Assembly: GCF_042661605.1 (NCBI RefSeq)
Contig: NZ_JBHSWJ010000002.1
Coordinates: 2,108,001-2,172,000 of the forward strand
Direction of reading: 5' to 3'
DNA from: Branchiibius cervicis
GTDB lineage: Bacteria > Actinomycetota > Actinomycetes > Actinomycetales > Dermatophilaceae
Length of the DNA stretch: 64,000 bases
In this document: positions 18,227 to 26,148 of the stretch, in pieces
Layout of the letters: every line of letters starts with the position of its first letter
How positions within the stretch are numbered: the first letter of the stretch is position 1
Notes under the pieces: generated by a model
What the model saw: only the letters and a program-made list of their open reading frames with translations
The model's database searches: none
What the model was told of the DNA's origin: nothing
Position numbers and translations under genes: made by a program

Positions 18227-18952
18227 TCAGCCCACGAAGTTGAAATGGTAGGACTCGCCGGCGGTGCCGTACCGGAACGGATTGACGAACCCGTAGCGTC
18301 CGCCGTTGATGCGCAACCAGCGGTTGCCGGCGCCTCCCCAGCCGAACTCCTCACCGCGACAGTCGGTCTCGCGGAAGTCAATCGCCACTGCCATTCCATG
18401 ATTGGACGTGCCCGGCACGGCTGCACGCGGGGCACCGAACACGCGGAACCAGTACCGCTGCTCGGCGACCGGACGGTAGGTCAGGTCGATCAGGGCATAG
18501 TGACCGAACTGCTTCTTGTATGCCGCTTCGAGCGAGTTCAGTTGCTGGTTGGCGTAGCAGTTCAGGTATCGCTGGGTGTTCTTGGTGTAGCCGTAACCAA
18601 CGCTGCCCGGGCTGTTGAACTGCTTGTTCACCGGGCACAGGGTTGACGTCGACAACCGGCCGTTGACAGTTCGGAAACGGGTCGACTGCGACTCGATCAC
18701 ACCCCTGTTGATGTACCCGCCGGGGACCTTGATCCAACTGCCGTTGACCAGAGTGCCGCTGACGAACGAGTGCGATCCGCGATGACCGACGACACGGGCT
18801 GTGGTGGACGGCGCCGACCGGACATTTGCCGACCGATCACCTGCTACCCAGCCGCGAATGCTGGTCCCGGCGTTCGCCGGTGCGACCTGGGCGACGGACA
18901 GGGCTGCTACTGCGACAGCAGCGCTAGTCACAGTCTTCTTGACGATGTTCAT
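18227..18952 (-). CDS. Secreted SH3b plus VanY-like (M15) peptidase
   Basis: A 241-residue exported protein: signal peptide (1-28, ending PANA), bacterial SH3 domain (SANVRSAPSTTARVVG, GSWIKVPGGYINRG) and a peptidase domain with GTSNHGMAVAIDF, the SxHxxxxAxD zinc motif of D-Ala-D-Ala carboxypeptidases, and the later ESYHFNF with the third ligand. A wall-hydrolysing enzyme could help DNA transfer or remodel the envelope. GAGGAG precedes the ATG. A GTCGCACCGT box facing this gene lies about 85 bases upstream. Confidence 0.8.
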   Translation of the reverse strand: MNIVKKTVTSAAVAVAALSVAQVAPANAGTSIRGWVAGDRSANVRSAPSTTARVVGHRGSHSFVSGTLVNGSWIKVPGGYINRGVIESQSTRFRTVNGRLSTSTLCPVNKQFNSPGSVGYGYTKNTQRYLNCYANQQLNSLEAAYKKQFGHYALIDLTYRPVAEQRYWFRVFGAPRAAVPGTSNHGMAVAIDFRETDCRGEEFGWGGAGNRWLRINGGRYGFVNPFRYGTAGESYHFNFVG

Positions 18953-19036
18953 TCGTGCTCCTCATGGCGGACGTGCCGATGGCACGCCCGGTCGTTGTTT
19001 GCCGCGGCCGCGCAGGGTCGCGTTGCCGTCGTACGA

Positions 19037-19046
19037 ACGGTGCGAC
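19037..19046 (-). promoter_or_regulatory. GTCGCACCGT box facing the VanY-like gene
   Basis: Exact box on the minus strand with a leader of about 80 bases. A second copy faces the other way at 19,069-19,078, so this is a divergent pair about 22 bases apart. Confidence 0.5.
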
Positions 19047-19068
19047 GATCAGAAGGCCGAATCCCTTC

Positions 19069-19078
19069 GTCGCACCGT
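19069..19078 (+). promoter_or_regulatory. GTCGCACCGT box, plus-facing member of the divergent pair
   Basis: Exact box with no start codon at 6 nt. A GTG overlapping it (19,077) is in frame with the 19,203 gene and is an alternative start for it. Confidence 0.45.
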
Positions 19079-19186
19079 GAGGGCAACTCCGGCGGATCAC
19101 GGGCAGCGCAAGTTCGAGGTCGCGCCGGAGTCCCCACGTCGAAGCAGCAACCCGGAGACCCGTTCTGCGCGCCGACTGGCGCAGGC

Positions 19187-19196
19187 GTCGCACCGT
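19187..19196 (+). promoter_or_regulatory. GTCGCACCGT box, 6 nt before a GTG start
   Basis: Exact box followed by gcatgc and GTG at 19,203. Confidence 0.6.
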
Positions 19197-19202
19197 GCAT
19201 GC

Positions 19203-19520
19203 GTGGAACTCGAACCGCTGGCGTGGCCGAGAGATTGCCCGCCGAACAGCCGCACCGGATTTGTCCTCATCCTCGGCGTGTTCGTCGCGGCGGCAGCCGA
19301 TCTGGCCGCCCTCGCCGCTGTCGTCTTGGACGCTGGGTTTTGGCGAACGGTGGCCGTATACGTCGCAGCACCAACGACCCTGATCGTCCTCGTAACCCTT
19401 GGTCTGGTCGCGCTCACCGAGACTCGTCGACGTCGGCAACACCGCACACGACGTCGCACCGTCAGCGACGTGAACACCCACTCACCAGTTGAGTCGATGC
19501 CAGTGGTGCGCCATGGCTGA
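19203..19520 (+). CDS. Small two-helix membrane protein
   Basis: A 105-residue frame with two hydrophobic segments (GFVLILGVFVAAAADLAAL, and VAAPTTLIVLVTLGLVAL) and a strongly basic cytoplasmic tail (TRRRRQHRTRRRT). The GTG start is chosen because it lies exactly 6 nt after the GTCGCACCGT box; a longer in-frame start exists at 19,077. Unknown function. Its 3' end overlaps the next ORF by 8 bases. Confidence 0.5.
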   Translation: MELEPLAWPRDCPPNSRTGFVLILGVFVAAAADLAALAAVVLDAGFWRTVAVYVAAPTTLIVLVTLGLVALTETRRRRQHRTRRRTVSDVNTHSPVESMPVVRHG

Positions 19521-19926
19521 GGTCATCGACTTGCACCCGGCGCCCGATTGGGCCACCCCCACCACCGCCGTCGTGTCGGTGTTCGCACGCGACGGGCATC
19601 CAGTGCTGCTGACGCGGCACATCCTGTCCAGCGTCGGCGGCCAGGTGATCCTGAACAACGGTGCCCGGTTCGACTGCCAGCGCGGTATTGCGCCACGTCG
19701 CCAGGTCCGGTTCCCCGGCGGTGTCGCCACCGTTCGCCTGTTCCTGCCCGGCGACCCGCTCGCCGACATCGAACGCGCCAAAATCGAGCAGGCGATCAAC
19801 TTCTCAGTGGCCGGTGCCGCAGCACTAGCCATCCACGCCGATCCCTCGAACGCCGCCGCCGCCGATGCTCTACGCGCAGGCGTGGAAGCCTGGGCCGGCT
19901 CAGCGTTGCGACCGGCCGCGCGATGA
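19513..19926 (+). CDS. Hypothetical protein
   Basis: A 137-residue protein starting MAEVIDLHPAPDW. The centre looks beta-rich (TTAVVSVFARDGHPVLLTRH, VRFPGGVATVRLFLPGDPL) and the end is an Ala-rich helix. No family recognised. It overlaps both neighbours (ATGA with the next), so it is part of a small operon. Confidence 0.5.
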   Translation: MAEVIDLHPAPDWATPTTAVVSVFARDGHPVLLTRHILSSVGGQVILNNGARFDCQRGIAPRRQVRFPGGVATVRLFLPGDPLADIERAKIEQAINFSVAGAAALAIHADPSNAAAADALRAGVEAWAGSALRPAAR

Positions 19927-20159
19927 AGTCCACGTACACCCCTTCGCCGAATGCAAGGGTGCGGCGACGAATCTGGTTCTACGTCGCCCTCGACGTCCTG
20001 TTGGCCGCCCTTGTATTCGCACCATGGCTGGCCGCGGACACCCCGTCGTTACTGTCCGTGATCCTCCTAGGCGTCAACATCGCCATGACCTGCCTCGCTA
20101 TTTACATCGACCTTCAGCCGCACCGAATCACCTTGGCGTACATCAGTTTTCTGGTTTGA
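19923..20159 (+). CDS. Small membrane protein
   Basis: A 78-residue protein with two membrane helices (IWFYVALDVLLAALVFAPWL and LLSVILLGVNIAMTCLAIYI). It begins in an ATGA overlap and stops just before the end hairpin of the TnpB element. The insertion may have replaced its original 3' neighbour. Confidence 0.5.
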   Translation: MKSTYTPSPNARVRRRIWFYVALDVLLAALVFAPWLAADTPSLLSVILLGVNIAMTCLAIYIDLQPHRITLAYISFLV

Positions 20160-20164
20160 CACCT

Positions 20165-20184
20165 CCCCGCCCTAAAGGGCGGGG
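20165..20184. repeat. End hairpin of the TnpB (IS200/IS605-group) element
   Basis: CCCCGCCC-TAAA-GGGCGGGG is a perfect 8-bp stem at the 3' side of tnpB. In TnpB systems this end forms the 3' portion of the guide (omega) RNA; the guide would be read outward into 20,140-20,160. Confidence 0.6.
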
Positions 20185-20801
20185 ATTCCAGACTCAGGCT
20201 GCCGGTGCCCGCGCTGCGGCGGGTTCCGGTCTTACGCCCTCAACACCTGCGGGGCGTTGACCAGCCCCGGCAGCCTTGTCCACGGGTGAACCGTGGGTCG
20301 TGCTGCCCCGCCCGAAGGCGCGGGCAACCACGACGGCTGCAGCGTTCTTGTCCCGGTCGCTGGCGACACCGCACGAAGTGCAGGTGTAGGTGCGCTGGTC
20401 CAGGGGGATGCGGTGCTTGGCTCTCGCGCCACAGTGGAAACAATCCATCGTGGTGAACGCCGGGTTCACCAGTTTCAGATCACGGCCGGCTTTGGCCGCT
20501 TGCCAGACCATGGCCGCTTTGGTCGCCCCGCACGCGGCGTCCGCGGCCTTGCGCGCCAGGGACCGGTTCTTGGACATGAACTTGGGTCGGAAGTCTTCGA
20601 CCGCGACCCGATCATGCTGAGCCACTAGGGCTTTAGCCCATTTGTGGGCGGTGTCGCTGCGCTGGTTCGCGATCTTCTGGTGCGCCTTGGCCGTCAACTT
20701 CTTGGCCCGCCGGTAACCCTTGGTTGGCGGGGTGCCCCTGGGGTTGCCGTGCGCTTGGTAGGAGCGTCGGGCGAGCGTGTCCAATGGTCTGTGTAAGGAG
20801 T

Positions 20802-20820
20802 CGGTCCTGAGAAAGGACCG
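20802..20820 (+). promoter_or_regulatory. Hairpin over the transposase ribosome-binding site
   Basis: CGGTCC and GGACCG pair around tgagaaa, covering GAAAGGA just before the ATG at 20,823. Such a stem would block translation of transcripts entering from outside the IS. Confidence 0.5.
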
Positions 20821-20822
20821 TT

Positions 20823-22253
20823 ATGAGCGACACGATGTCGTCTGTGACCAATGAAACTGTTGAGGCTGAAGTGAACGATGCCCCGTCCGTGAAGGGTGAG
20901 AGCCGGTTGGCTGCCCGGCGCGCGATCCGGGCTGCGTCCCCGGCGCGGGCCGCGGTCAGCGAGCTGGCCGAGTCCGGGGCGTTGGACGGGCTATTCGCCA
21001 AGATCGATGACGGGCAGCTGGAACTGACCGGGGATGGCGGGTTCGTCACCGAGCTGATCAAGGCCAGCCTGGAACGGGGTCTGGCCGTGGAGTTGACCGA
21101 TCACCTCGGCTACGCCAAGGGCGACCCGGACGCCGACCAGTTCCCCAACTCCCGCAACGGCTCGAGCCCCAAGACGCTCGCGACGCAGGCCGGGGATGTG
21201 GATCTGGCGGTGCCACGGGACCGGGACGGGACGTTCACCCCGCGGCTGGTGCCCAAGGGCTCGCGGCGCTTGGGCGGGTTGGATGACATGATCATCAGCC
21301 TGTACGCCGGCGGGATGACGGTCCGCGATATCGCCGACCACCTCGAAGCCACGCTGGGCACGCAACTGTCCCACGAGACGATCAGCAACATCACCGACGC
21401 CGTGACCGAGGAAGTCCTGGCCTGGCAGGCGCGCCCGTTGGACGCGTTGTACCCGGTGATCTACCTGGACGCGATCGTGGTCAAGGTCCGCGACGGCGGG
21501 CACGTGATCAACAAGGCCGCGCACATCGCGGTCGGGGTCGACATGGACGGCATCAAGCACGTCTTGGGGATCTGGCTGCAGCAAACCGAAGGCGCGAAGT
21601 TCTGGGCCGGGGTCTGCGCGGACCTGGCCAACCGCGGCGTGCGCGACGTGCTGATCGTGTGCTGCGACGGGCTGACCGGCCTGCCCGATGCGATCGAAGC
21701 GACCTGGCCGGCCGCGACCGTGCAAACCTGCGTGGTGCACCTGATCCGGGCCGCGATGCGGTTCGTGGGCTACCAGGACCGCAAGAAGGTCGCCGCTGCA
21801 CTGCGACCGGTGTACACCGCGGTCGATGAGAAGACCAGCAGAGCGGCGCTGGATGACTTCGCTGACTCCGAGTGGGGCATCAAATACCCACACGCGTGGA
21901 AGACGTGGTACGCCGCGTGGGACCGGTTCATCCCGTTCCTGGGGTTCCCACCCGAACTACGCAGGGTGATCTACACGACCAACAGCATCGAGTCGTTGAA
22001 CTTCCAGTTGCGCAAGGTCACCAAGAACCGTGGCCACTTCCCCTCCGACGACGCCGTCATCAAGCTGCTGTGGCTAGCGATCTGCAACATCGAAGACAAA
22101 CGAGCCCGCGAACGCGCCAAAGAGAAAGGACGACCCGCAGCCACACGCAAAGCCCCCGGGCGCCTCGTCGAAGGACAAGTCGTCACCAACTGGAAACAAG
22201 CCCTCGCACAACTCGCGGTCTTCTACCCCGACCGCATCAACCCCCACCTGTAA
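20823..22253 (+). CDS. IS256-family DDE transposase
   Basis: A 476-residue transposase. Catalytic acids lie in VIYLDAIVVKVRDGG, VLIVCCDGLTGLPDAI and YTTNSIESLNFQLRK, the last being the classic IS256 signature around the Glu. The conserved HLIRAAMRFV and WDRFIPFLGFPPELRRVIYT blocks are present. The frame is intact. It is read against the direction of the tnpB gene it interrupts. Confidence 0.95.
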   Translation: MSDTMSSVTNETVEAEVNDAPSVKGESRLAARRAIRAASPARAAVSELAESGALDGLFAKIDDGQLELTGDGGFVTELIKASLERGLAVELTDHLGYAKGDPDADQFPNSRNGSSPKTLATQAGDVDLAVPRDRDGTFTPRLVPKGSRRLGGLDDMIISLYAGGMTVRDIADHLEATLGTQLSHETISNITDAVTEEVLAWQARPLDALYPVIYLDAIVVKVRDGGHVINKAAHIAVGVDMDGIKHVLGIWLQQTEGAKFWAGVCADLANRGVRDVLIVCCDGLTGLPDAIEATWPAATVQTCVVHLIRAAMRFVGYQDRKKVAAALRPVYTAVDEKTSRAALDDFADSEWGIKYPHAWKTWYAAWDRFIPFLGFPPELRRVIYTTNSIESLNFQLRKVTKNRGHFPSDDAVIKLLWLAICNIEDKRARERAKEKGRPAATRKAPGRLVEGQVVTNWKQALAQLAVFYPDRINPHL

Positions 22254-23103
22254 ACCCCAAAACACCAACAACGAGAAACCGATTCCTTACACAGAAAACT
22301 TGACAAGCTCCGTCGGGCCATCATCCGCTGATACCGCGCCAGCTTCTGCGCGGCTGTTTTGCCGTGCCCTGGGTACAGCAAGTCGAAGGTGCCGGACTCG
22401 TCCACCTGCGTGACCACACCGGCGTCATCAACATGCGCGGTGACCGTGGTCGCCAGTTGCTTGATGCCCCAGTCGATTCCGACCACCCGACCATCACCCA
22501 CCGCCGGCAACGTCTCATCCGGTGCCTGCACCACGAACGAGGCGTACCAGTGCCCGACCGCGTCCTGGAACACCGTCACCGAACTCGGCTTGCCCGGCAA
22601 CGGCCGTAACCACACCACCGGGATCAACACCCCACCCGGTAGCCGCAGGGCATCCCGCCCGGTGGCCGGGTGAGTGGTAAGCCCGAAGTTGTGCCCGGCA
22701 TACGACAACGTCGCCAACGAGTGGTGCCGGGACTTGAACCGAGGCAACCCAGCCCGCCTCGTGACCCGGACCTTGTTCTTACGGTCCAGCAACGCCTTCG
22801 TGCGCGATTTCGCGAACGCGCGGCAGGTCTGCTGCTGCGGATCCTGCGCCGACAGCGCCAACCAGTTGGCCCCCTCGGCATCGACGCCGGGACCAGAAAC
22901 GTTGTGCCGCAACTGCGTCACAAGCGCCGCCTGATCCTTGTAACCGAACGTCGCCGCCAGATCCCCGGTCGCACGAGCCTGCCGGAACCGGGTCTGCGAC
23001 GCCTCGACCAACTGGTTCCACACGAACCGGCACGCATCCCACTCCCGCCCCAAGTACGCGCGGGCCTGAGCGCCCGGGCGCAACCGGTAGGTGTAACGAA
23101 CCT

Positions 23104-23148
23104 TCACGACTCCACCACATCACCAGGCACCGACAACATCACCCTCAT
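23104..23148 (-). CDS. Leader peptide before tnpB
   Basis: A 14-codon frame, MRVMLSVPGDVVES, starting 7 nt after a GTCGCACCGT box and ending in a GTGA overlap with the tnpB GTG start. It resembles the coupled leaders of the tagged-protein array in layout, not in sequence. Confidence 0.35.
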   Translation of the reverse strand: MRVMLSVPGDVVES

Positions 23149-23155
23149 ACCCCAC

Positions 23156-23165
23156 ACGGTGCGAC
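23156..23165 (-). promoter_or_regulatory. GTCGCACCGT box facing tnpB
   Basis: Exact box 7 nt before the leader ATG at 23,148. Its presence suggests tnpB is read from a promoter of the host element. Confidence 0.5.
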
Positions 23166-23203
23166 GGATGATCCGAAGTGTCCGCGTCACGGACGCGATT
23201 CAC

Positions 23204-23223
23204 CCCCGCCCTAAAGGACGGGG
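23204..23223. repeat. Second copy of the TnpB-element end hairpin
   Basis: CCCCGCCC-TAAA-GGACGGGG matches the 20,165 hairpin except at one position and has the same orientation. It may be the other end of the element or a remnant of a neighbouring copy. Confidence 0.5.
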
Positions 23224-23294
23224 CACCCTCGCTTCCGCTTGGTGGCTACGCAGGTACTGGCGAGGCGTTGAACGGTAGCTCGGCGTCCACACCC

Positions 23295-23304
23295 GTCGCA
23301 CCGT
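23295..23304 (+). promoter_or_regulatory. GTCGCACCGT box, 6 nt before the 23311 start
   Basis: Exact box; agcgac separates it from the ATG. Confidence 0.6.
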
Positions 23305-23310
23305 AGCGAC

Positions 23311-23457
23311 ATGAACAGTGCGATGCTTCCCGCTAGTGGTGCCCCGAACGGAGCAACCTTCCTCCTAGCATTTGCCGTGGCCGGCGCGTTCATTGGTACG
23401 TGTTGGCTGGCGTCCAAGGTTCGATCGGTCTTTTCGCGCAGGGGCGTGTCCAGGTGA
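23311..23457 (+). CDS. 48-residue single-helix membrane protein
   Basis: The frame MNSAMLPASGAPN continues with one hydrophobic helix (ATFLLAFAVAGAFIGTCWLA) and a basic tail (KVRSVFSRRG). The start is fixed by the GTCGCACCGT box 6 nt upstream. The stop overlaps the next GTG (GTGA). Confidence 0.5.
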   Translation: MNSAMLPASGAPNGATFLLAFAVAGAFIGTCWLASKVRSVFSRRGVSR

Positions 23458-23675
23458 ACGCTCCAGGCGTCGTCATTGTTGAGCGCGACGGCCGACCGGT
23501 GGGCTTCGAGCAGGCACCGACCAGCCCGATCACTGGCTCTGGCCGTTTGTGGGTTGCGGACACGCTCAGCCTCTTGGACGCGCACACTCACCGCGCAGAC
23601 CGTTGGAAACATGCCCGTTGGCGGGGTTCGAGCCGAGCGGCAGCCGAAGCGGCGCTGTTACGCAACGCCGGCTGA
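23454..23675 (+). CDS. Small hypothetical protein
   Basis: A 73-residue frame from GTG (VNAPGVVIVERDGRPVGFEQ), ending in an Ala/Arg-rich segment. It is coupled to the upstream membrane peptide by a GTGA overlap. No family recognised. Confidence 0.4.
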   Translation: MNAPGVVIVERDGRPVGFEQAPTSPITGSGRLWVADTLSLLDAHTHRADRWKHARWRGSSRAAAEAALLRNAG

Positions 23676-23774
23676 CCGCTGCAGGGCGGACGGACGTCGC
23701 AGTCGGTTTCGTCTGTTCGCGCGCAACGCGGGCGGGCGAAACTTGTCGACGGACGGCTGCGCCAGCGGACGGAC

Positions 23775-23784
23775 GTCGCACCGT
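23775..23784 (+). promoter_or_regulatory. GTCGCACCGT box before the lipoprotein gene
   Basis: Exact box; accaac separates it from the ATG at 23,791. Confidence 0.65.
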
Positions 23785-23790
23785 ACCAAC

Positions 23791-25089
23791 ATGCGCAGTC
23801 GCCTCCTGACCACCACCGCGGTTCTGATTGCTTCGGCAACGTTGGTTGCTGGATGCTCCGGCGCACCAGACGCCACGCGCACCGTCACCGCGACGGTCAC
23901 CCAAACTTCGGGCGCCAACGTGCACGGCTCCATCCAGGTGGCTGCGTGGTCTTCTGAGCCCTACCAGGGATCTTTTGCGGACGCTGGCGCGGGTGGGAAG
24001 CTGTCCACGCCGGACGGGTCCTGGTCGTTCTATGCCGACCGCAGCAACGTTTCGAGTTACCTGACAGGCGACACCAAGGCGTACTTCGTCTCCAACGGGA
24101 CGTACACGGCGGCTGACGCGACGAGCACCCCCTCGACCACGCGCGCCGCACCCAGCCAGTCGGACTTCACGCTGCTACCTATCGGGTGGACGTTCACCGC
24201 GCCTGCACCGACCGCCGGCGTCGACGCACCAGCCTCGTCCAGCGCATCCCGCACAAAGATCGCCTTGCTGGCCGGTGGCCGCGCAATATCGTTGGCGGGC
24301 AACCTCAACGGCGGCGGCAAAGCGGTAGTAGCGATCCCGGCCAGCGCCGTCTCCAGTGCTGTCGTGCAAGTGACGTACGCGGGCCTGGTCCAGAAATACG
24401 ATCCGTTCACCGGCCGGCTGCTGACTACAGGTGTTGCGGCTGGCCTTTACGACAACCTGTCGAATGTCGGCACAGGCAGTTGCCCGCCCATCAAGTCCGG
24501 GTTCGACTCCAGCACCGGGGTCCAGATCAACGCGACGTGCGGCATCGTGTCGGTCACGCGGTCCGCTTATAACCCGGAAAGCGGCTGGGCCCCAACGGGA
24601 ACCGTGTGGGTGACGGTTGTCACCATCTTGCCAACCACCACGGCAACGTACCGGCTCAGTGGCGTCGATCCAGCGGTGTACAAGCTCACCCCGAAGGTGA
24701 CCGCTGCCGGACTGGGCGGCACGAAAGCATGGTCGGCGACCGTCACCGGTCAACAGACAACGCTGGTATTCGCTGCTCCGGCGCGGCACGCTTCGCTCGC
24801 CCTGTCGATGCAAGTCACCTACACCGGAACCACGACTGACCCCCGGACCGCCTCTCCAACGATCACAGTCACACCTGCGGCGCCGACCAGCGCCCCGACG
24901 CCCTCGACCAGTGCTGCCACTTCCACGACTCCGGAAGCGCCGACCAGCACGGCGACGCCCACCCCTGGGACCACCAGCAGCGCCGTGCCCACGCCGCAAA
25001 CCTTCACGCTCACACCGGTCATCCCAGGCACAGTCACGATCCCTGTCACGGTCAACACAACCGTCCAGTTCGCCAGTCTCGGCAACTGA
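23791..25089 (+). CDS. Large secreted lipoprotein
   Basis: A 432-residue exported protein. The signal peptide ends in LVAGC (lipidated Cys at about residue 22). The body is beta-rich and Thr/Ser-rich, with a pair of cysteines (GSCPPIKSG, NATCGIV). A Pro/Thr/Ser spacer (about 360-405) precedes a last segment ending TVQFASLGN. The ATG is 6 nt after a GTCGCACCGT box; the frame is open further upstream but lacks a signal sequence there. A surface role, perhaps in mating contact or exclusion, is a guess. Confidence 0.65.
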   Translation: MRSRLLTTTAVLIASATLVAGCSGAPDATRTVTATVTQTSGANVHGSIQVAAWSSEPYQGSFADAGAGGKLSTPDGSWSFYADRSNVSSYLTGDTKAYFVSNGTYTAADATSTPSTTRAAPSQSDFTLLPIGWTFTAPAPTAGVDAPASSSASRTKIALLAGGRAISLAGNLNGGGKAVVAIPASAVSSAVVQVTYAGLVQKYDPFTGRLLTTGVAAGLYDNLSNVGTGSCPPIKSGFDSSTGVQINATCGIVSVTRSAYNPESGWAPTGTVWVTVVTILPTTTATYRLSGVDPAVYKLTPKVTAAGLGGTKAWSATVTGQQTTLVFAAPARHASLALSMQVTYTGTTTDPRTASPTITVTPAAPTSAPTPSTSAATSTTPEAPTSTATPTPGTTSSAVPTPQTFTLTPVIPGTVTIPVTVNTTVQFASLGN

Positions 25090-25093
25090 GCTC

Positions 25094-25112
25094 CGCCGCC
25101 AACCAATAGGGC
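25094..25112 (+). promoter_or_regulatory. GCCGCCAACCAA start-abutting motif (copy 1)
   Basis: CGCCGCCAACCAATAGGGC runs directly into the leader ATG at 25,113. Close copies abut starts at 28,056, 33,275, 35,454 and 42,487. Confidence 0.5.
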
Positions 25113-25217
25113 ATGACCACTGTTGACGACTCAGGACTCCTTCGTCATCACACCTCGCGCATCGAGCTTCGCTCGGCGCACGAGGCAACCCGACCGGGCC
25201 GAGAGGAGTCAGCATGA
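25113..25217 (+). CDS. Coupled leader peptide of tagged protein 1
   Basis: A 34-codon frame, MTTVDDSGLLRHHTSRIELR, followed by SAHEATRPGREESA. Its stop overlaps the downstream start (ATGA). The first eight residues copy the start of the tagged proteins, and the second half is shared with leaders at 26,023, 29,754, 30,793 and 32,445. Confidence 0.6.
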   Translation: MTTVDDSGLLRHHTSRIELRSAHEATRPGREESA

Positions 25218-26023
25218 GCACGGTTGATGCGTCGGGTGCGATTCACGGCAGCGACGGCAAGTTCGCGGGGCACATCGCCAGCGAACCAGCCTCGTCGGTT
25301 GCCCTGGCCGAGCCACTGGCACCCAATGCGCGCGAAGCCGAAATCAAGACCGTGTTGGAACGGGTCCACACCACCGTTCAGGCGCGCGTCCAGTCGCTGT
25401 ACGCCGCGCACGAAGCGGCCGGCGGGCGCGTCGACATCGACACGGTCCGAGGTGAGGAGCACGTCCGCTGGACCGACACCGACGGCAACCTGTGGCGACA
25501 GACAACGCCGGCCGACCCGGACGCGTTCGATGACTACGACATCGGGCTGCCGGTGGAAACCTTCGACCGGCAACCGACCGCATGGATCATGCGTGACGGC
25601 GCTGTCGTCCGGCAGGAGACCGACCCACGCACCGGCGCCCTGATGCCGTTCATCACCAACGCCGCAGAAGGCGGTACGCACACCCGCTACTTGGCGAGCA
25701 ACGCCGACGAGTTCACCGACTCCGACGGGAAGTTCCACCGCAGCGGCGGAAAGGCTGCGTGGATCAGCGCCGACAGCGTCGAGTGGTACGAACACGGCGT
25801 TTCCCACCGCGACCGCAGCGATGGACCCCAACAGATCGACGCCGATGGCCAGTGCAGCTACTACGAGTTGGGCCATTACATTCCAGCCTCGGAGCTCGCC
25901 CCCGACCTGCTGGCGCGCCACGGTGTTCGACTGGACCCTCAAGATGGCAACCTGTACGTCGAAGCTGTCGCCGACGACCCCGATTGCGACTTGATGAACA
26001 TGTACGCCGAGGGGGATCTGTGA
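25214..26023 (+). CDS. Tagged protein 1 (GPA-repeat type)
   Basis: A 269-residue protein with the shared N-terminal tag MSTVDASGAIHGSDGKFAGH, then ASEPASSVAL. The body has a helical part (about 40-70), a beta-rich part with GEEHVRWTDTDGNLWRQ, and a C-terminal block with VEWYEHGVSHRDRSDGP, akin to the HRxxGPA repeats in the proteins at 33,309 and 34,360. No enzyme motif seen. The stop overlaps the next leader start. Function unknown. Confidence 0.7.
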   Translation: MSTVDASGAIHGSDGKFAGHIASEPASSVALAEPLAPNAREAEIKTVLERVHTTVQARVQSLYAAHEAAGGRVDIDTVRGEEHVRWTDTDGNLWRQTTPADPDAFDDYDIGLPVETFDRQPTAWIMRDGAVVRQETDPRTGALMPFITNAAEGGTHTRYLASNADEFTDSDGKFHRSGGKAAWISADSVEWYEHGVSHRDRSDGPQQIDADGQCSYYELGHYIPASELAPDLLARHGVRLDPQDGNLYVEAVADDPDCDLMNMYAEGDL

Positions 26024-26148
26024 TGAGCACCGTCGACGCTTCCGGACTCCTCCGGCTCGCTCCGCATCGCCTCCGTCATCACACCTCGCACATCGAGCTC
26101 AGCGCGGCGCCCGAGGCAACAAGGGAGGATTCGGATGACTACCGTTGA
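26023..26148 (+). CDS. Coupled leader peptide of tagged protein 2
   Basis: A 41-codon frame beginning MSTVDASGLLRLAPHRLRHH, with the SHIEL and EATRE elements of the leader family. Its start overlaps the previous stop; its own stop lies 14 bases inside the next gene. Confidence 0.6.
   Translation: MSTVDASGLLRLAPHRLRHHTSHIELSAAPEATREDSDDYR

Larger units (their letters stand above)
20786..22297 (+). mobile_element. IS256-family insertion sequence inside tnpB
   Basis: Terminal inverted repeats TCTGTGTAAGGAGTCGGT (20,788-20,805) and its complement at 22,278-22,295 match at 17 of 18 positions. They flank one transposase gene and interrupt tnpB. I could not identify a clear 8-9 bp target duplication. 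Confidence 0.85.
20194..23107 (-). pseudogene. tnpB: TnpB RNA-guided nuclease gene, split by an IS256-family insertion
   Basis: The N-terminal part (23,107 to about 22,305, GTG start) begins MKVRYTYRLRPG and holds the first RuvC motif (VVGIDWGIKQLATT). The C-terminal part (about 20,785 to 20,194) has the second RuvC acid (HDRVAVEDFRPKF), the zinc ribbon (CFHCGARAKH, CTSCG) and the third acid (SDRDKNAAAVVVARA). All catalytic residues survive, so the protein was probably active until the insertion. No TnpA transposase is nearby. The omega RNA would be encoded at its 3' end. Confidence 0.85.

Noticed and set aside
20776..22306. Target-site duplication of the IS256-family element
   Set aside because: Flanks gtgtccaat and ttgacaagc do not match over 8-9 bases, so no duplication is claimed.
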